Positions 13,549 through 27,200 of a DNA stretch of 64,000 nt are shown piece after piece (the stretch's first letter is position 1; every line of letters begins with the position of its first letter). Position numbers and translations under genes: made by a program. Source of the stretch: Oasisia sp. SBJ-2009 (Eukaryota > Annelida > Polychaeta > Sabellida > Siboglinidae). The DNA lies in contig OZ024867.1 of the NCBI GenBank assembly GCA_964017155.1, forward strand, positions 15,527,500 through 15,591,499, read 5' to 3'. Below the pieces are notes generated by a model. The model was given only the letters and a program-made list of their open reading frames with translations. It searched no databases and had not been told where the DNA came from.

Positions 13549-14193
13549 TGTAAGACTTGGTGTGTAAGACTTGATGTGTAAGACTTGATGAGTAAGACTT
13601 GATATATAAGACTTGGTGTGTAAGACTTGGTGTGTAAGACATGGTGTGTTATACTTGATGTGTAAGATTTGATGTGTAAGACATGGTGTGTAAGACTTGG
13701 TGTGTAAGACAAGGTGTGTAATACTTGATGTGTAAGACTTGATGTGTACGACATGGTGTGTAAGCCCTGGTGTGTAAGACATGGTGTGTAAGACCTGGTG
13801 TGTAAGACATGGTGTGTAAGACTTGATGTGTAAGACTTGATGTGTATGACTTGGTGTGTAAGACTTGGTGTGTAAGACATGGTGTGTTATACTTGATGTG
13901 TATGATTTGATGTGTAAGACATGGTGTGTAAGACATGGTGTGTAAGACTTGGTGTGTAAGACATGGTGTGTAAGACTTGGTGTGTAAGACATTGTGTGTA
14001 AGACTTGGTGTGTAAGACATGGTGTGTAAGCCTTGGTGTGTAAGACTCGGTGTTTAAGACATGGTGTGTAAGACATGGTGTGTAAGACCTGGTGTGTAAG
14101 ACTTGGTGTGTAAGACTTGATGTGTAAGACTTGATGTGTAAGACTTGGTGTGTAAGACTTGATGTGTAAGACTTGATGAGTAAGACTTGATGT
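13549..14193. repeat. Block matching 3,019-3,637
   Basis: From the gatgag unit at about 13,586 the variant order follows 3,030 onward at an offset of 10,556 bp (754 units), including ttatac at 13,649 against 3,093 and at 14,237 against 3,681. The match continues to about 14,540. The few units between 13,549 and 13,575 resemble 2,951-3,018 with some whole units missing. No gene or other feature is visible. Confidence 0.7.
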
Positions 14194-15589
14194 ATAAGAC
14201 TTGGTGTGTAAGACTTGGTGTGTAAGACATGGTGTGTTATACTTGATGTGTAAGATTTGATGTGTAAGACATGGTGTGTAAGACTTGGTGTGTAAGACAT
14301 GGTGTGTAAGACTTGGTGTGTAAGACATGGTGTGTAAGACATGGTGTGTAAGACTTGGTGTGTAACACATGGTGTGTAAGACTTGGTGTGTAAGACATGG
14401 TGTGTAGGACATGGTGTGTAGGACATGGCGTGTAAGACTTGGTGTGTAAAACTTGGTGTGTAAGACATGGTGTGTAAGACCTGGTGTGTAAGACATGGTG
14501 TGTAAGACCTGGTGTGTAAGACATGGTGTGTAAGACTTGATGTGTAAGACCTGGTGTGTAAGACTTTGTGTGTAAGACATGGTGTGTAGCACTTGATGTG
14601 TAAGACTTGATGTGTACGACATGGTGTGTAAGCCCTGGTGTGTAAGACATGGTGTGTAAGACCTGGTGTGTAAGACATGGTGTGTAAGAATTGGTGTGAA
14701 AGACTTAGTGTGTAAGACATGGTGTTTAAGACATGGTGTGTAAGACATGGTGTGTAAGACTTGGTGTGAAAGACTTGATGTGTAAGACTTGATGTGTAAG
14801 ATTTGGTGTGTAAGACTTGGTGTGTAAAACATGGTGTGAAAGACATGGTGTGTAAGACTTGGTGTGAAAGACTTGATGTGTAAGACTTGATGTGTAAGAC
14901 TTGGTGTGTAAGACTTGGTGTATAAGACATGGTGTGTAAGACTTGGTGTTTAAGACTTGGTGTGAAAGACTTGATGTGTAAGACTTGATGTGTAAGACTT
15001 GATGTGTAAGACTTGGTGTGTAAGACTTGATGTGTAAGACTTGGTGTGAAACACTTGATGTGTAAGACTTGATGTGTAAGACTTAATGTGTAAGACTTGG
15101 TGAGTAAGACTTGGTGTGTAAGACTTGGTGTGTAAGACAGGGTGTGAAAGACATGGTGTGTAAGACTTGGTGTGTAAGACATGGTGTGTAAGACTTGGTG
15201 TGTAAGACATGGTGTGTAAGACTTGGTGTGTAAGACATTGTGTGTAAGACATGGTGTGTAAGACTTGGTGTGTAACACATGGTGTGTAAGACTTGGTGTG
15301 TAAGACATGGTGTGTAGGACATGGTGTGTAGGACATGGTGTGTAAGACTTGGTGTGTCAAACTTGGTGTGTAAGACATGGTGTGTAAGACCTGGTGTGTA
15401 AGACATGGTGTGTAAGACTTGATGTGTAAGACTTGATGTGTAAGACTTGATGTGTATGACTTGGTGTGTAAGACTTGGTGTGTAAGACATGGTGTGTAAG
15501 ACTTGGTGTGTAAGACTCGGTGTGTAAGACATGGTGTGTAAGACATGGTGTGTAAGACATGGTGTGTAAGACCTGGTGTGTAAGACTTG
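14194..15589. repeat. Distant copy of 8,160-9,555
   Basis: This block repeats 8,160-9,555 at an offset of 6,034 bp. Private differences include a taagcccttgg-like unit near 14,030 just outside the block, a tagcac unit near 14,587 and a gtgaaagac unit near 14,697. The right end grades into the start of the 2,016-bp tandem duplication. Confidence 0.8.
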
Positions 15590-17590
15590 GTGTGTAACAC
15601 ATGGTGTGTAAGACTTGGTGTGTAAGACATGGTGTGTAGGACATGGTGTGTAGGACATGGCGTGTAAGACTTGGTGTGTAAAACTTGGTGTGTAAGACAT
15701 GGTGTGTAAGACCTGGTGTGGAAGACATGGTGTGTAAGACCTGGTGTGTAAGACATGGTGTGTAAGACTTGATGTGTAAGACCTGGTGTGTAAGACTTGG
15801 TGTGTAAGACATGGTGTGTAACACTTGATGTGTAAGACTTGATGTGTACGACATGGTGTGTAAGCCCTGGTGTGTAAGACATGGTGTGTAAGACCTGGTG
15901 TGTAAGACATGGTGTGTAAGAATTGGTGTGTAAGACTTAGTGTATAAGACATGGTGTCTAAGACATGGTGTGTAAGACATGGTGTGTAAGACTTGGTGTG
16001 AAAGACTTGATGTGTAAGACTTGATGTGTAAGATTTGGTGTGTAAGACTTGGTGTGTAAAACATGGTGTGTAAGGCATGGTGTGTAAGACTTGGTGTGAA
16101 AGACTTGATGTGTAAGACTTGATGTGTAAGACTTGGTGTGTAAGACTTGGTGTATAAGACATGGTGTGTAAGACTTGGTGTTTAAGACTTGGTGTGAAAG
16201 ACTTGATGTGTAAGACTTGATGTGTAAGACTTGATGTGTAAGACTTGGTGTGTAAGACTTGATGTGTAAGACTTGGTGTGAAACACTTGATGTGTAAGAC
16301 TTGATGTGTAAGACTTAATGTGTAAGACTTGGTGAGTAAGACTTGGTGTGTAAGACTTGGTGTGTAAGACAGGGTGTGAAAGACATGGTGTGTAAGACTT
16401 GGTGTGTAAGACATGGTGTGTAAGACTTGGTGTGTAAGACATGGTGTGTAAGACTTGGTGTGTAAGACATGGTGTGTAAGACATGGTGTGTAAGACTTGG
16501 TGTGTAACACATGGTGTGTAAGACTTGGTGTGTAAGACATGGTGTGTAGGACATGGTGTGTAGGACATGGTGTGTAAGACTTGGTGTGTCAAACTTGGTG
16601 TGTAAGACATGGTGTGTAAGACCTGGTGTGTAAGACATGGTGTGTAAGACTTGATGTGTAAGACTTGATGTATAAGACTTGATGTGTATGACTTGGTGTG
16701 TAAGACTTGGTGTGTAAGACATGGTGTGTAAGACTTGGTGTGTATGACTCGGTGTGTAAGACATGGTGTGTAAGACATGGTGTGTAAGACATGGTGTGTA
16801 AGACCTGGTGTGTAAGACATGGTGTGTAAGACCTGGTGTGTAAGACTTGGTGTGTAAGACTTGATGTGTAAGACTTGATGTGTAAGACTTGGTGTATAAG
16901 ACTTGATGTGTAAGACTTGATGTGTAAGACTTGATGTGTATGACTTGGTGTGTAAGACTTGGTGTGTAAGACATGGTGTGTAAGACTTGGTGTGTAAGAC
17001 TCGGTGTGTAAGACATGGTGTGTAAGACATGGTGTGTAAGACATGGTGTGTAAGCCCTGGTGTGTAAGACATGGTGCGTAAGACCTGGTGTGTAAGACAT
17101 GGTGTGTAAGACATGGTGTGTAAGACTAGATGTGTAAGACATGGTGTGTAAGACATGGTGTGTAAGACTTGGTGTGTAACTCATGGTGTGTAAGACTTGG
17201 TGTGTAAGACATGTTGTGTAGGACATGGTGTGTAGGACTTGATTTGTAAGACTTGGTGTGTAAGACTTGATGTGTATGACTTGGTGTGTAAGACTTGGTG
17301 TGTAAGACATGGTGTGTTATACTTGATGTGTATGATTTGATGTGTAAGACATGGTGTGTAAGACATGGTGTGTAAGACTTGATGTGTAAGACTTGGTGTG
17401 TAAGACTTGATGTGTATGACTTGGTGTGTAAGACTTGGTGTGTAAGACATGGTGTGTTATACTTGATGTGTATGATTTGATGTGTAAGACATGGTATGTA
17501 AGACATGGTGTGTAAGACTTGGTGTGTAAGACATGGTGTGTAATACTTGGTGTGTAAGACATTGTGTGTAAGACTTGGTGTGTAAGACAT
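15575..17590. repeat. 2,016-bp segmental duplication, copy A
   Basis: This copy matches the next block at an offset of 2,016 bp (144 units) on its left and 2,015 bp further right, because copy B lost one base at 17,695-17,707. Landmarks are taacac (15,595 and 17,611), ggcgtg (15,661 and 17,677) and cttaatg (about 16,316 and 18,331). A gtggaag unit at about 15,718 is private to this copy. The part up to 17,254 has a further copy at 9,600-11,290. Confidence 0.85.
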
Positions 17591-19606
17591 GGTGTGTAAG
17601 ACTTGGTGTGTAACACATGGTGTGTAAGACTTGGTGTGTAAGACATGGTGTGTAGGACATGGTGTGTAGGACATGGCGTGTAAGACTTGGTGTGAAAAAT
17701 TGGTGTGTAAGACATGGTGTGTAAGACCTGGTGTGTAAGACATGGTGTGTAAGACCTGGTGTGTAAGACATGGTGTGTAAGACTTGATGTGTAAGACCTG
17801 GTGTGTAAGACTTGGTGTGTAAGACATGGTGTGTAACACTTGATGTGTAAGACTTGATGTGTACGACATGGTGTGTAAGCCCTGGTGTGTAAGACATGGT
17901 GTGTAAGACCTGGTGTGTAAGACATGGTGTGTAAGAATTGGTGTGTAAGACTTAGTGTATAAGACATGGTGTCTAAGACATGGTGTGTAAGACATGGTGT
18001 GTAAGACTTGGTGTGAAAGACTTGATGTGTAAGACTTGATGTGTAAGATTTGGTGTGTAAGACTTGGTGTGTAAAACATGGTGTGTAAGACATGGTGTGT
18101 AAGACTTGGTGTGAAAGACTTGATGTGTAAGACTTGATGTGTAAGACTTGGTGTGTAAGACTTGGTGTATAAGACATGGTGTGTAAGACTTGGTGTTTAA
18201 GACTTGGTGTGAAAGACTTGATGTGTAAGACTTGATGTGTAAGACTTGATGTGTAAGACTTGGTGTGTAAGACTTGATGTGTAAGACTTGGTGTGAAACA
18301 CTTGATGTGTAAGACTTGATGTGTAAGACTTAATGTGTAAGACTTGGTGAGTAAGACTTGGTGTGTAAGACTTGGTGTGTAAGACAGGGTGTGAAAGACA
18401 TGGTGTGTAAGACTTGGTGTGTAAGACATGGTGTGTAAGACTTGGTGTGTAAGACATGGTGTGTAAGACTTGGTGTGTAAGACATGGTGTGTAAGACATG
18501 GTGTGTAAGACTTGGTGTGTAACACATGGTGTGTAAGACTTGGTGTGTAAGACATGGTGTGTAGGACATGGTGTGTAGGACATGGTGTGTAAGACTTGGT
18601 GTGTCAAACTTGGTGTGTAAGACATGGTGTGTAAGACCTGGTGTGTAAGACATGGTGTGTAAGACTTGATGTGTAAGACTTGATGTATAAGACTTGATGT
18701 GTATGACTTGGTGTGTAAGACTTGGTGTGTAAGACATGGTGTGTAAGACTTGGTGTGTATGACTCGGTGTGTAAGACATGGTGTGTAAGACATGGTGTGT
18801 AAGACATGGTGTGTAAGACCTGGTGTGTAAGACATGGTGTGTAAGACCTGGTGTGTAAGACTTGGTGTGTAAGACTTGATGTGTAAGACTTGACGTGTAA
18901 GACTTGGTGTATAAGACTTGATGTGTAAGACTTGATGTGTAAGACTTGATGTGTATGACTTGGTGTGTAAGACTTGGTGTGTAAGACATGGTGTGTAAGA
19001 CTTGGTGTGTAAGACTGGGTGTGTAAGACATGGTGTGTAAGACATGGTGTGTAAGACATGGTGTGTAAGCCCTGGTGTGTAAGACATGGTGTGTAAGACC
19101 TGGTGTGTAAGACATGGTGTGTAAGACATGGTGTGTAAGACTAGGTGTGTAAGACATGGTGTGTAAGACATGGTGTGTAAGACTTGGTGTGTAACTCATG
19201 GTGTGTAAGACTTGGTGTGTAAGACATGTTGTGTAGGACATGGTGTGTAGGACTTGATTTGTAAGACTTGGTGTGTAAGACTTGATGTGTATGACTTGGT
19301 GTGTAAGACTTGGTGTGTAAGACATGGTGTGTTATACTTGATGTGTATGATTTGATGTGTAAGACATGGTATGTAAGACATGGTGTGTAAGACTTGATGT
19401 GTAAGACTTGGTGTGTAAGACTTGATGTGTATGACTTGGTGTGTAAGACTTGGTGTGTAAGACATGGTGTGTTATACTTGATGTGTATGATTTGATGTGT
19501 AAGACATGGTATGTAAGACATGGTGTGTAAGACTTGGTGTGTAAGACATGGTGTGTAATACTTGGTGTGTAAGACATTGTGTGTAAGACTTGGTGTGTAA
19601 GACATG
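17591..19606. repeat. 2,016-bp segmental duplication, copy B
   Basis: This is the second tandem copy, carrying the 13-bp unit at 17,695-17,707 that copy A lacks. It also has private changes such as a gacgtg unit near 18,893 and an actggg unit near 19,016. Similarity to copy A fades just beyond 19,590, where a taatacttgg unit continues into the next block. Confidence 0.85.
17695..17707. repeat. 13-bp out-of-register unit (1-bp deletion)
   Basis: The unit reads aaaaattggtgtg instead of the 14-bp taaaacttggtgtg found at the matching place in other copies, so one base is missing. This is the only register change I found left of 30 kb. It shifts the phase of every unit to its right by one base, which I confirmed because the start positions of recurring variants change modulo 14 across this point and nowhere else in the left part. 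Confidence 0.93.
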
Positions 19607-20115
19607 GTGTGTAAGACTTGGTGTGTAAGACTCGGTGTGTAAGACATGGTGTGTAAGACATGGTGTGTAAGACATGGTGTGTAAGACCTGGTGTGTAAGA
19701 CATGGTGTGTAAGACCTGGTGTGTAAGACTTGGTGTGTAAGACTTGATGTGTAAGACTTGATGTGTAAGACTTGGTGTGTAAGACTTGATGTGTAAGACT
19801 TGATGAGTAAGACTTGATATATAAGACTTGGTGTGTAAGACTTGGTGTGTAAGACATGGTGTGTTATACTTGATGTGTAAGATTTGATGTGTAAGACATG
19901 GTGTGTAAGACATGGTGTGTAAGACAAGGTGTGTAATACTTGATGTGTAAGACTTGATGTGTACGACATGGTGTGTAAGCCCTGGTGTGTAAGACATGGT
20001 GTGTAAGACCTGGTGTGTAAGACATGGTGTGTATGACTTGATGTGTAAGACTTGATGTGTATGACTTGGTGTGTAAGACTTGGTGTGTAAGACATGGTGT
20101 GTTATACTTGATGTG
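18925..20115. repeat. Block duplicated at 22,537-23,727
   Basis: The offset is 3,612 bp (258 units). It covers the tatgac, taagccctgg, actagg, taactcatgg, gatttg, ttatac, gatgag and gatata markers in the same order. To the left the match goes on with a one-unit slip at a gtataag unit. Differences include acatgg near 19,908 here against acttgg in the second copy. Confidence 0.8.
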
Positions 20116-20357
20116 TAAGACTTGATGTGTAAGACTTGGTGTGTAAGACTTGATGTGTCAGACTTGATGAGTAAGACTTGATGTATAAGACTTGGTGTGT
20201 AAGACTTGGTGTGTAAGACATGGTGTGTTATACTTGATGTGTAAGATTTGATGTGTAAGACATGGTGTGTAAGACTTGGTGTGTAAGACATGGTGTGTAA
20301 GACTTGGTGTGTAAGACATGGTGTGTAAGACATGGTGTGTAAGACTTGGTGTGTACG
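20116..20357. repeat. Short mixed block of 14-bp units
   Basis: These about 17 units join the preceding block to the one that starts at 20,358. They include a tcagac unit near 20,158, a gatgag unit, a gtataag unit and one ttatacttga unit. The order resembles 14,150-14,350 with units missing. Nothing else is visible here. Confidence 0.6.
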
Positions 20358-22222
20358 ACATGGTGTGTAAGCCCTGGTGTGTAAGACATGGTGTGTAAGA
20401 CCTGGTGTGTAAGACATGGTGTGTAAGAATTGGTGTGTAAGACTTAGTGTGTAAGACATGGTGTTTAAGACATGGTGTGTAAGACATGGTGTGTAAGACT
20501 TGGTGTGAAAGACTTGATGTGTAAGACTTGATGTGTAAGATTTGGTGTGTAAGACTTGGTGTGTAAAACATGGTGTGAAAGACATGGTGTGTAAGACTTG
20601 GTGTGAAAGACTTGATGTGTAAGACTTGATGTGTAAGACTTGGTGTGTAAGACTTGGTGTGTAAGACTTGGTGTATAAGACATGGTGTGTAAGACTTGGT
20701 GTTTAAGACTTGGTGTGAAAGACTTGATGTGTAAGACTTGATGTGTAAGACTTGATGTGTAAGACTTGGTGTGTAAGACTTGATGTGTAAGACTTGGTGT
20801 GAAACACTTGATGTGTAAGACTTGATGTGTAAGACTTAATGTGTAAGACTTGGTGAGTAAGACTTGGTGTGTAAGACTTGGTGTGTAAGACAGGGTGTGA
20901 AAGACATGGTGTGTAAGACTTGGTGTGTAAGACATGGTGTGTAAGACTTGGTGTGTAAGACATGGTGTGTAAGACTTGGTGTGTAAGACATTGTGTGTAA
21001 GACATGGTGCGTAAGACTTGGTGTGTAACACATGGTGTGTAAGACTTGGTGTGTAAGACATGGTGTGTAGGACATGGTGTGTAGGACATGGTGTGTAAGA
21101 CTTGGTGTGTCAAACTTGGTGTGTAAGACATGGTGTGTAAGACCTGGTGTGTAAGACATGGTGTGTAAGACTTGATGTGTAAGACTTGATGTGTAAGACT
21201 TGATGTGTATGACTTGGTGTGTAAGACTTGGTGTGTAAGACATGGTGTGTAAGACTTGGTGTGTAAGACTCGGTGTGTAAGACATGGTGTGTAAGACATG
21301 GTGTGTAAGACATGGTGTGTAAGACCTGGTGTGTAAGACTTGGTGTATAAGACATGGTGTGTAAGACTTGGTGTGTAAGACATGGTGTGTAAGACATGGT
21401 GTGTAAGACTTGGTGTGTAACACATGGTGTGTAAGACTTGGTGTGTAAGACATGGTGTGTAGGACATGGTGTGTAGGACATGGCGTGTAAGACTTGGTGT
21501 GTAAAACTTGGTGTGTAAGACATGGTGTGTAAGACCTGGTGTGTAAGACATGGCGTGTAAGACCTGGTGTGTAAGACATGGTGTGTAAGACTTGATGTGT
21601 AAGACCTGGTGTGTAAGACTTGGTGTGTAAGACATGGTGTGTAACACTTGATGTGTAAGACTTGATGTGTACGACATGGTGTGTAAGCCCTGGTGTGTAA
21701 GACATGGTGTGTAAGACCTGGTGTGTAAGACATGGTGTGTAAGAATTGGTGTGTAAGACTTAGTGTATAAGACATGGTGTCTAAGACATGGTGTGTAAGA
21801 CATGGTGTGTAAGACTTGGTGTGAAAGACTTGATGTGTAAGACTTGATGTGTAAGATTTGGTGTGTAAGACTTGGTGTGTAAAACATGGTGTGTAAGACA
21901 TGGTGTGTAAGACTTGGTGTGAAAGACTTGATGTGTAAGACTTGATGTGTAAGACTTGGTGTGTAAGACTTGGTGTATAAGACATGGTGTGTAAGACTTG
22001 GTGTTTAAGACTTGGTGTTTAAGACTTGATGTGTAAGACTTGATGTGTAAGACTTGATGTGTAAGACTTGGTGTGTAAGACTTGATGTGTAAGACTTGGT
22101 GTGAAACACTTGATGTGTAAGACTTGATGTGTAAGACTTAATGTGTAAGACTTGGTGAGTAAGACTTGGTGTGTAAGACTTGGTGTGTAAGACAGGGTGT
22201 GAAAGACATGGTGTGTAAGACT
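20358..22222. repeat. Distant copy of 8,585-10,435
   Basis: This copy has one extra taagacttggtgtg unit near 20,660 relative to 8,585-10,435. It carries the full left-subfamily marker set: cttaatg at about 20,837, acaggg near 20,890, tcaaac near 21,110 and ggcgtg at about 21,483 and 21,553. The second ggcgtg is private to this copy. Confidence 0.78.
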
Positions 22223-23727
22223 TGGTGTGTAAGACATGGTGTGTCAAACTTGGTGTGTAAGACCTGGTGTGTAAGACATGGTGTGTAAGACTTGATGTGT
22301 AAGACTTGATGTGTAAGACTTGATGTGTATGACTTGGTGTGTAAGACTTGGTGTTTAAGACATGGTGTGTAAGACTTGGTGTGTATGACTCGGTGTGTAA
22401 GACATGGTGTGTAAGACATGGTGTGTAAGACATGGTGTGTAAGACCTGTTGTGTAAGACATGGTGTGTAAGACCTGGTGTGTAAGACTTGGTGTGTAAGA
22501 CTTGATGTGTAAGACTTGATGTGTAAGACTTGGTGTATAAGACTTGATGTGTAAGACTTGATGTGTATGACTTGGTGTGTAAGACTTGGTGTGTAAGACA
22601 TGGTGTGTAAGACTTGGTGTGTAAGACTCGGTGTGTAAGACATGGTGTGTAAGACATGGTGTGTAAGACATGGTGTGTAAGCCCTGGTGTGTAAGACATG
22701 GTGTGTAAGACCTGGTGTGTAAGACATGGTGTGTAAGACATGGTGTGTAAGACTAGGTGTGTAAGACATGGTGTGTAAGACATGGTGTGTAAGACTTGGT
22801 GTGTAACTCATGGTGTGTAAGACTTGGTGTGTAAGACATGTTGTGTAGGACATGGTGTGTAGGACTTGATTTGTAAGACTTGGTGTGTAAGACTTGATGT
22901 GTATGACTTGGTGTGTAAGACTTGGTGTGTAAGACATGGTGTGTTATAATTGATGTGTATGATTTGATGTGTAAGACATGGTGTGTAAGACATGGTGTGT
23001 AAGACTTGATGTGTAAGACTTGGTGTGTAAGACTTGATGTGTATGACTTGGTGTGTAAGACTTGGTGTGTAAGACATGGTGTGTTATACTTGATGTGTAT
23101 GATTTGATGTGTAAGACATGGTATGTAAGACATGGTGTGTAAGACTTGGTGTGTAAGACATGGTGTGTAATACTTGGTGTGTAAGACATTGTGTGTAAGA
23201 CTTGGTGTGTAAGACATGGTGTGTAAGACTTGGTGTGTAAGACTCGGTGTGTAAGACATGGTGTGTAAGACATGGTGTGTAAGACATGGTGTGTAAGACC
23301 TGGTGTGTAAGACATGGTGTGTAAGACCTGGTGTGTAAGACTTGGTGTGTAAGACTTGATGTGTAAGACTTGATGTGTAAGACTTGGTGTGTAAGACTTG
23401 ATGTGTAAGACTTGATGAGTAAGACTTGATATATAAGACTTGGTGTGTAAGACTTGGTGTGTAAGACATGGTGTGTTATACTTGATGTGTAAGATTTGAT
23501 GTGTAAGACATGGTATGTAAGACTTGGTGTGTAAGACAAGGTGTGTAATACTTGATGTGTAAGACTTGATGTGTACGACATGGTGTGTAAGCCCTGGTGT
23601 GTAAGACATGGTGTGTAAGACCTGGTGTGTAAGACATGGTGTGTATGACTTGATGTGTAAGACTTGATGTGTATGACTTGGTGTGTAAGACTTGGTGTGT
23701 AAGACATGGTGTGTTATACTTGATGTG
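22223..23727. repeat. Block ending with the distant copy of 18,925-20,115
   Basis: The part from about 22,537 repeats 18,925-20,115 at an offset of 3,612 bp. The short stretch 22,223-22,536 resembles 18,590-18,920 with several units missing, and includes a tcaaac unit near 22,244 and an acctgttgtg unit near 22,445 that I saw nowhere else. This block is the last in which most left-subfamily markers are intact. Confidence 0.72.
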
Positions 23728-24205
23728 TATGATTTGATGTGTAAGACATGGTGTGTAAGACATGGTGTGTAAGACTTGGTGTGTAAGACATGGTGTGTAA
23801 GACTTGGTGTGTAAGACATTGTGTGTAAGACTTGGTGTTTAAGACATGGTGTGTAAGACTTGGTGTGTAAGACTCGGTGTGTAAGACATGGTGTGTAAGA
23901 CATGGTGTGTAAGACCTGGTGTGTAAGACATGGTGTGTAAGACCTGGTGGGTAAGACTTGGTGTGTAAGACTTGATGTGTAAGACTTGATGTGTAAGACT
24001 TGGTGTGTAAGACTTGATGTGTAAGACTTGATGAGTAAGACTTGATGTATAAGACTTGGTGTGTAAGACTTGGTGTGTAAGACATGGTGTGTTATACTTG
24101 ATGTGTAAGATTTGATGTGTAAGACATGGTGTGTAAGACTTGGTGTGTAAGACATGGTGTGTAAGACTTGGTGTGTAAGACATGGTGTGTAAGACATGGT
24201 GTGTA
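23620..24205. repeat. Block duplicated at 26,252-26,837
   Basis: The offset is 2,632 bp (188 units), with whole-unit slips at the left end (taagccctgg at 23,589 pairs with 26,249). Both copies contain the ggtggg unit near 23,949 and 26,581, the first appearances of this right-subfamily marker. Both also contain tttaag, actcgg, gatgag and gtataag units in the same order. Confidence 0.75.
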
Positions 24206-27200
24206 AGAATTGGTGTGTAACACATGGTGTGTAAGACGTGGTGTGTAAGACATGGTGTGTAGGACTTGGTGTGTAGGACATGGGGTGTAAGACTTGGTGT
24301 GTAAAACTTGGTGTGTAAGACATGGTGTGTAAGACCTGGTGTGTAAGACATGGTGTGTAAGACCTGGTGTGTAAGACATGGTGTGTAATACTTGATGTGT
24401 AAGACCTGGTGTATAAGACTTGGTGTGTATGACATGGTGTGTAATACTTGATGTGTAAGACTTGATGTGTACGACATGGTGTGTAAGCCCTGGTGTGTAA
24501 GACATGGTGTGTAAGACCTGGTGTGTAAGACATGGTGTGTAAGACTTGGTGTGTAAGACTTAGTGTGTAAGACATGGTGTTTAAGACATGGTGTGTAAGA
24601 CATGGTGTGTAAGACTTGGTGTGAAAGACTTGATATGTAAGACTTGATGTGTAAGATTTGGTGTGTAAGACTTGGTGTGTAAAACATGGTGTGTAAGACA
24701 TGGTGTGTAAGACTTGGTGTGAAAGACTTGGTGTGTAAGACTTGGTGTATAAGACATGGTGTGTAAGACTTGGTGTTTAAGACTTGGTGTGAAAGACTTG
24801 ATGTGTAAGACTTGATGTGTAAGACTTGATGTGTAAGACTTGGTGTGTAAGACTTGATGTGTAAGACTTGGTGTGAAACACTTGATGTGTAAGACTTGAT
24901 GTGTAAGACTTGATGTGTAAGACTTGGTGAGTAAGACTTGGTGTGTAAGACTTGGTGTGTAAGACAGGGTGTGAAAGACATGGTGTGTAAGACTTGGTGT
25001 GTAAGACATGGTGTGTAAGACTTGGTGTGTAAGACATGGTGTGTAACACATGGTGTGTAAGACTTGGTGTGTAAGACATGGTGTGTAGGACATGGTGTGT
25101 AGGACATGGTGTGTAAGACTTGGTTTGTCAAACTTGGTGTGTAAGACATGGTGTGTAAGACCTGGTGTGTAAGACATGGTGTGTAAGACTTGATGAGTAA
25201 GACTTGATGTGTAAGACTTGATGTGTATGACTTGGTGTGTAAGACTTGGTGTGTAAGACATGGTGTGTAAGACTTGGTGTGTAAGACTCGGTGTGTAAGA
25301 CATGGTGTGTAAGACATGGTGTGTAAGACTTGATGTGTAAGACTTGGTGTATAAGACTTGATGTGTAAGACTTGATGTGTAAGACTTGATGTGTATGACT
25401 TGGTGTGTAAGACTTGGTGTGTAAGACATGGTGTGTAAGACTTGGTGTGTAAGACTCGGTGTGTAAGACATGGTGTGTAAGAAATGGTGTGTAAGACATG
25501 GTGTGTAAGCCCTGGTGTGTAAGACATGGTGTGTAAGACCTGGTGTGTAAGACATGGTGTGTAAGACATGGTGTGTAAGACTAGGTGTGTAAGACATGGT
25601 GTGTAAGACATGGTGTGTAAGACTTGGTGTGTAACTCATGGTGTGTAAGACTTGGTGTGTAAGACATGGTGTGTAGGACATGGTGTGTAGGACTTGATTT
25701 GTAAGACTTGGTGTGTAAGACTTGATGTGTATGACTTGGTGTGTAAGACTTTGTGTGTAAGACATGGTGTGTTATACTTGATGTGTATGATTTGATGTGT
25801 AAGACATGGTGTGTAAGACATGGTGTGTAAGACTTGATGTGTAAGACTTGGTGTGTAAGACTTGATGTGTATGACTTGGTGTGGAAGACTTGGTGTGTAA
25901 GACATGGTGTGTTATACTTGATGTGTATGATTTGATGTGTAAGACATGGTATGTAAGACATGGTGTGTTAGACTTGGTGTGTAAGACATGGTGTGTAAGA
26001 CTTGGTGTGTAAGACATTGTGTGTAAGACTTGGTGTGTAAGACATGGTGTGTAAGACTTGGTGTGTAAGACTCGGTGTGTAAGACATGGTGTGTAAGACA
26101 TGGTGTGTAAGACATGGTGTGTAAGACCTGGTGTGTAAGACATGGTGTGTAAGACCTGGTGTGTAAGACTTGGTGTGTAAGACTTGATGTGTAAGACTTG
26201 ATGTGTAATACTTGATGTGTAAGACTTGATGTGTACGACATGGTGTGTAAGCCCTGGTGTGTAAGACATGGTGTGTATGACTTGATGTGTAAGACTTGAT
26301 GTGTATGACTTGGTGTGTAAGACTTGGTGTGTAAGACATGGTGTGTTATGCTTGATGTGTATGATTTGATGTGTAAGACATGGTGTGTAAGACATGGTGT
26401 GTAAGACTTGGTGTGTAAGACATGGTGTGTAAGACTTGGTGTGTAAGACATTGTGTGTAAGACTTGGTGTTTAAGACATGGTGTGTAAGACTTGGTGTGT
26501 AAGACTCGGTGTGTAAGACATGGTGTGTAAGACATGGTGTGTAAGACCTGGTGTGTAAGACATGGTGTGTAAGACCTGGTGGGTAAGACTTGGTGTGTAA
26601 GACTTGATGTGTAAGACTTGATGTGTAAGACTTGGTGTGTAAGACTTGATGTGTAAGACTTGATGAGTAAGACTTGATGTATAAGACTTGGTGTGTAAGA
26701 CTTGGTGTGTAAGACATGGTGTGTTATACTTGATGTGTAAGATTTGATGTGTAAGACATGGTGTGTAAGACTTGGTGTGTAAGACATGGTGTGTAAGACT
26801 TGGTGTGTAAGACATGGTGTGTAAGACATGGTGTGTAAGACATGGTGTGTAGGACATGGTGTGTAGGACATGGTGTGTAAGACTTGGTGTGTAAAACTTG
26901 GTGTGTAAGACATGGTGTGTAAGACCTGGTGTGTAAGACATGGTGTGTAAGACCTGGTGTTTAAGACATGGTGTGTAAGACTTGATGTGTAAGACCTGGT
27001 GTATAAGACTTGGTGTGTAAGACATGGTGTGTAGGACATGGTGTGTAGGACATGGTGTGTAAGACTTGGTTTGTCAAACTTGGTGTGTAAGACATGGTGT
27101 GTAAGACCTGGTGTGTAAGACATGGTGTATAAGACTTGATGAGTAAGACTTGATGTGTAAGACTTGATGTGTATGACTTGGTGTGTAAGACTTGGTGTGT

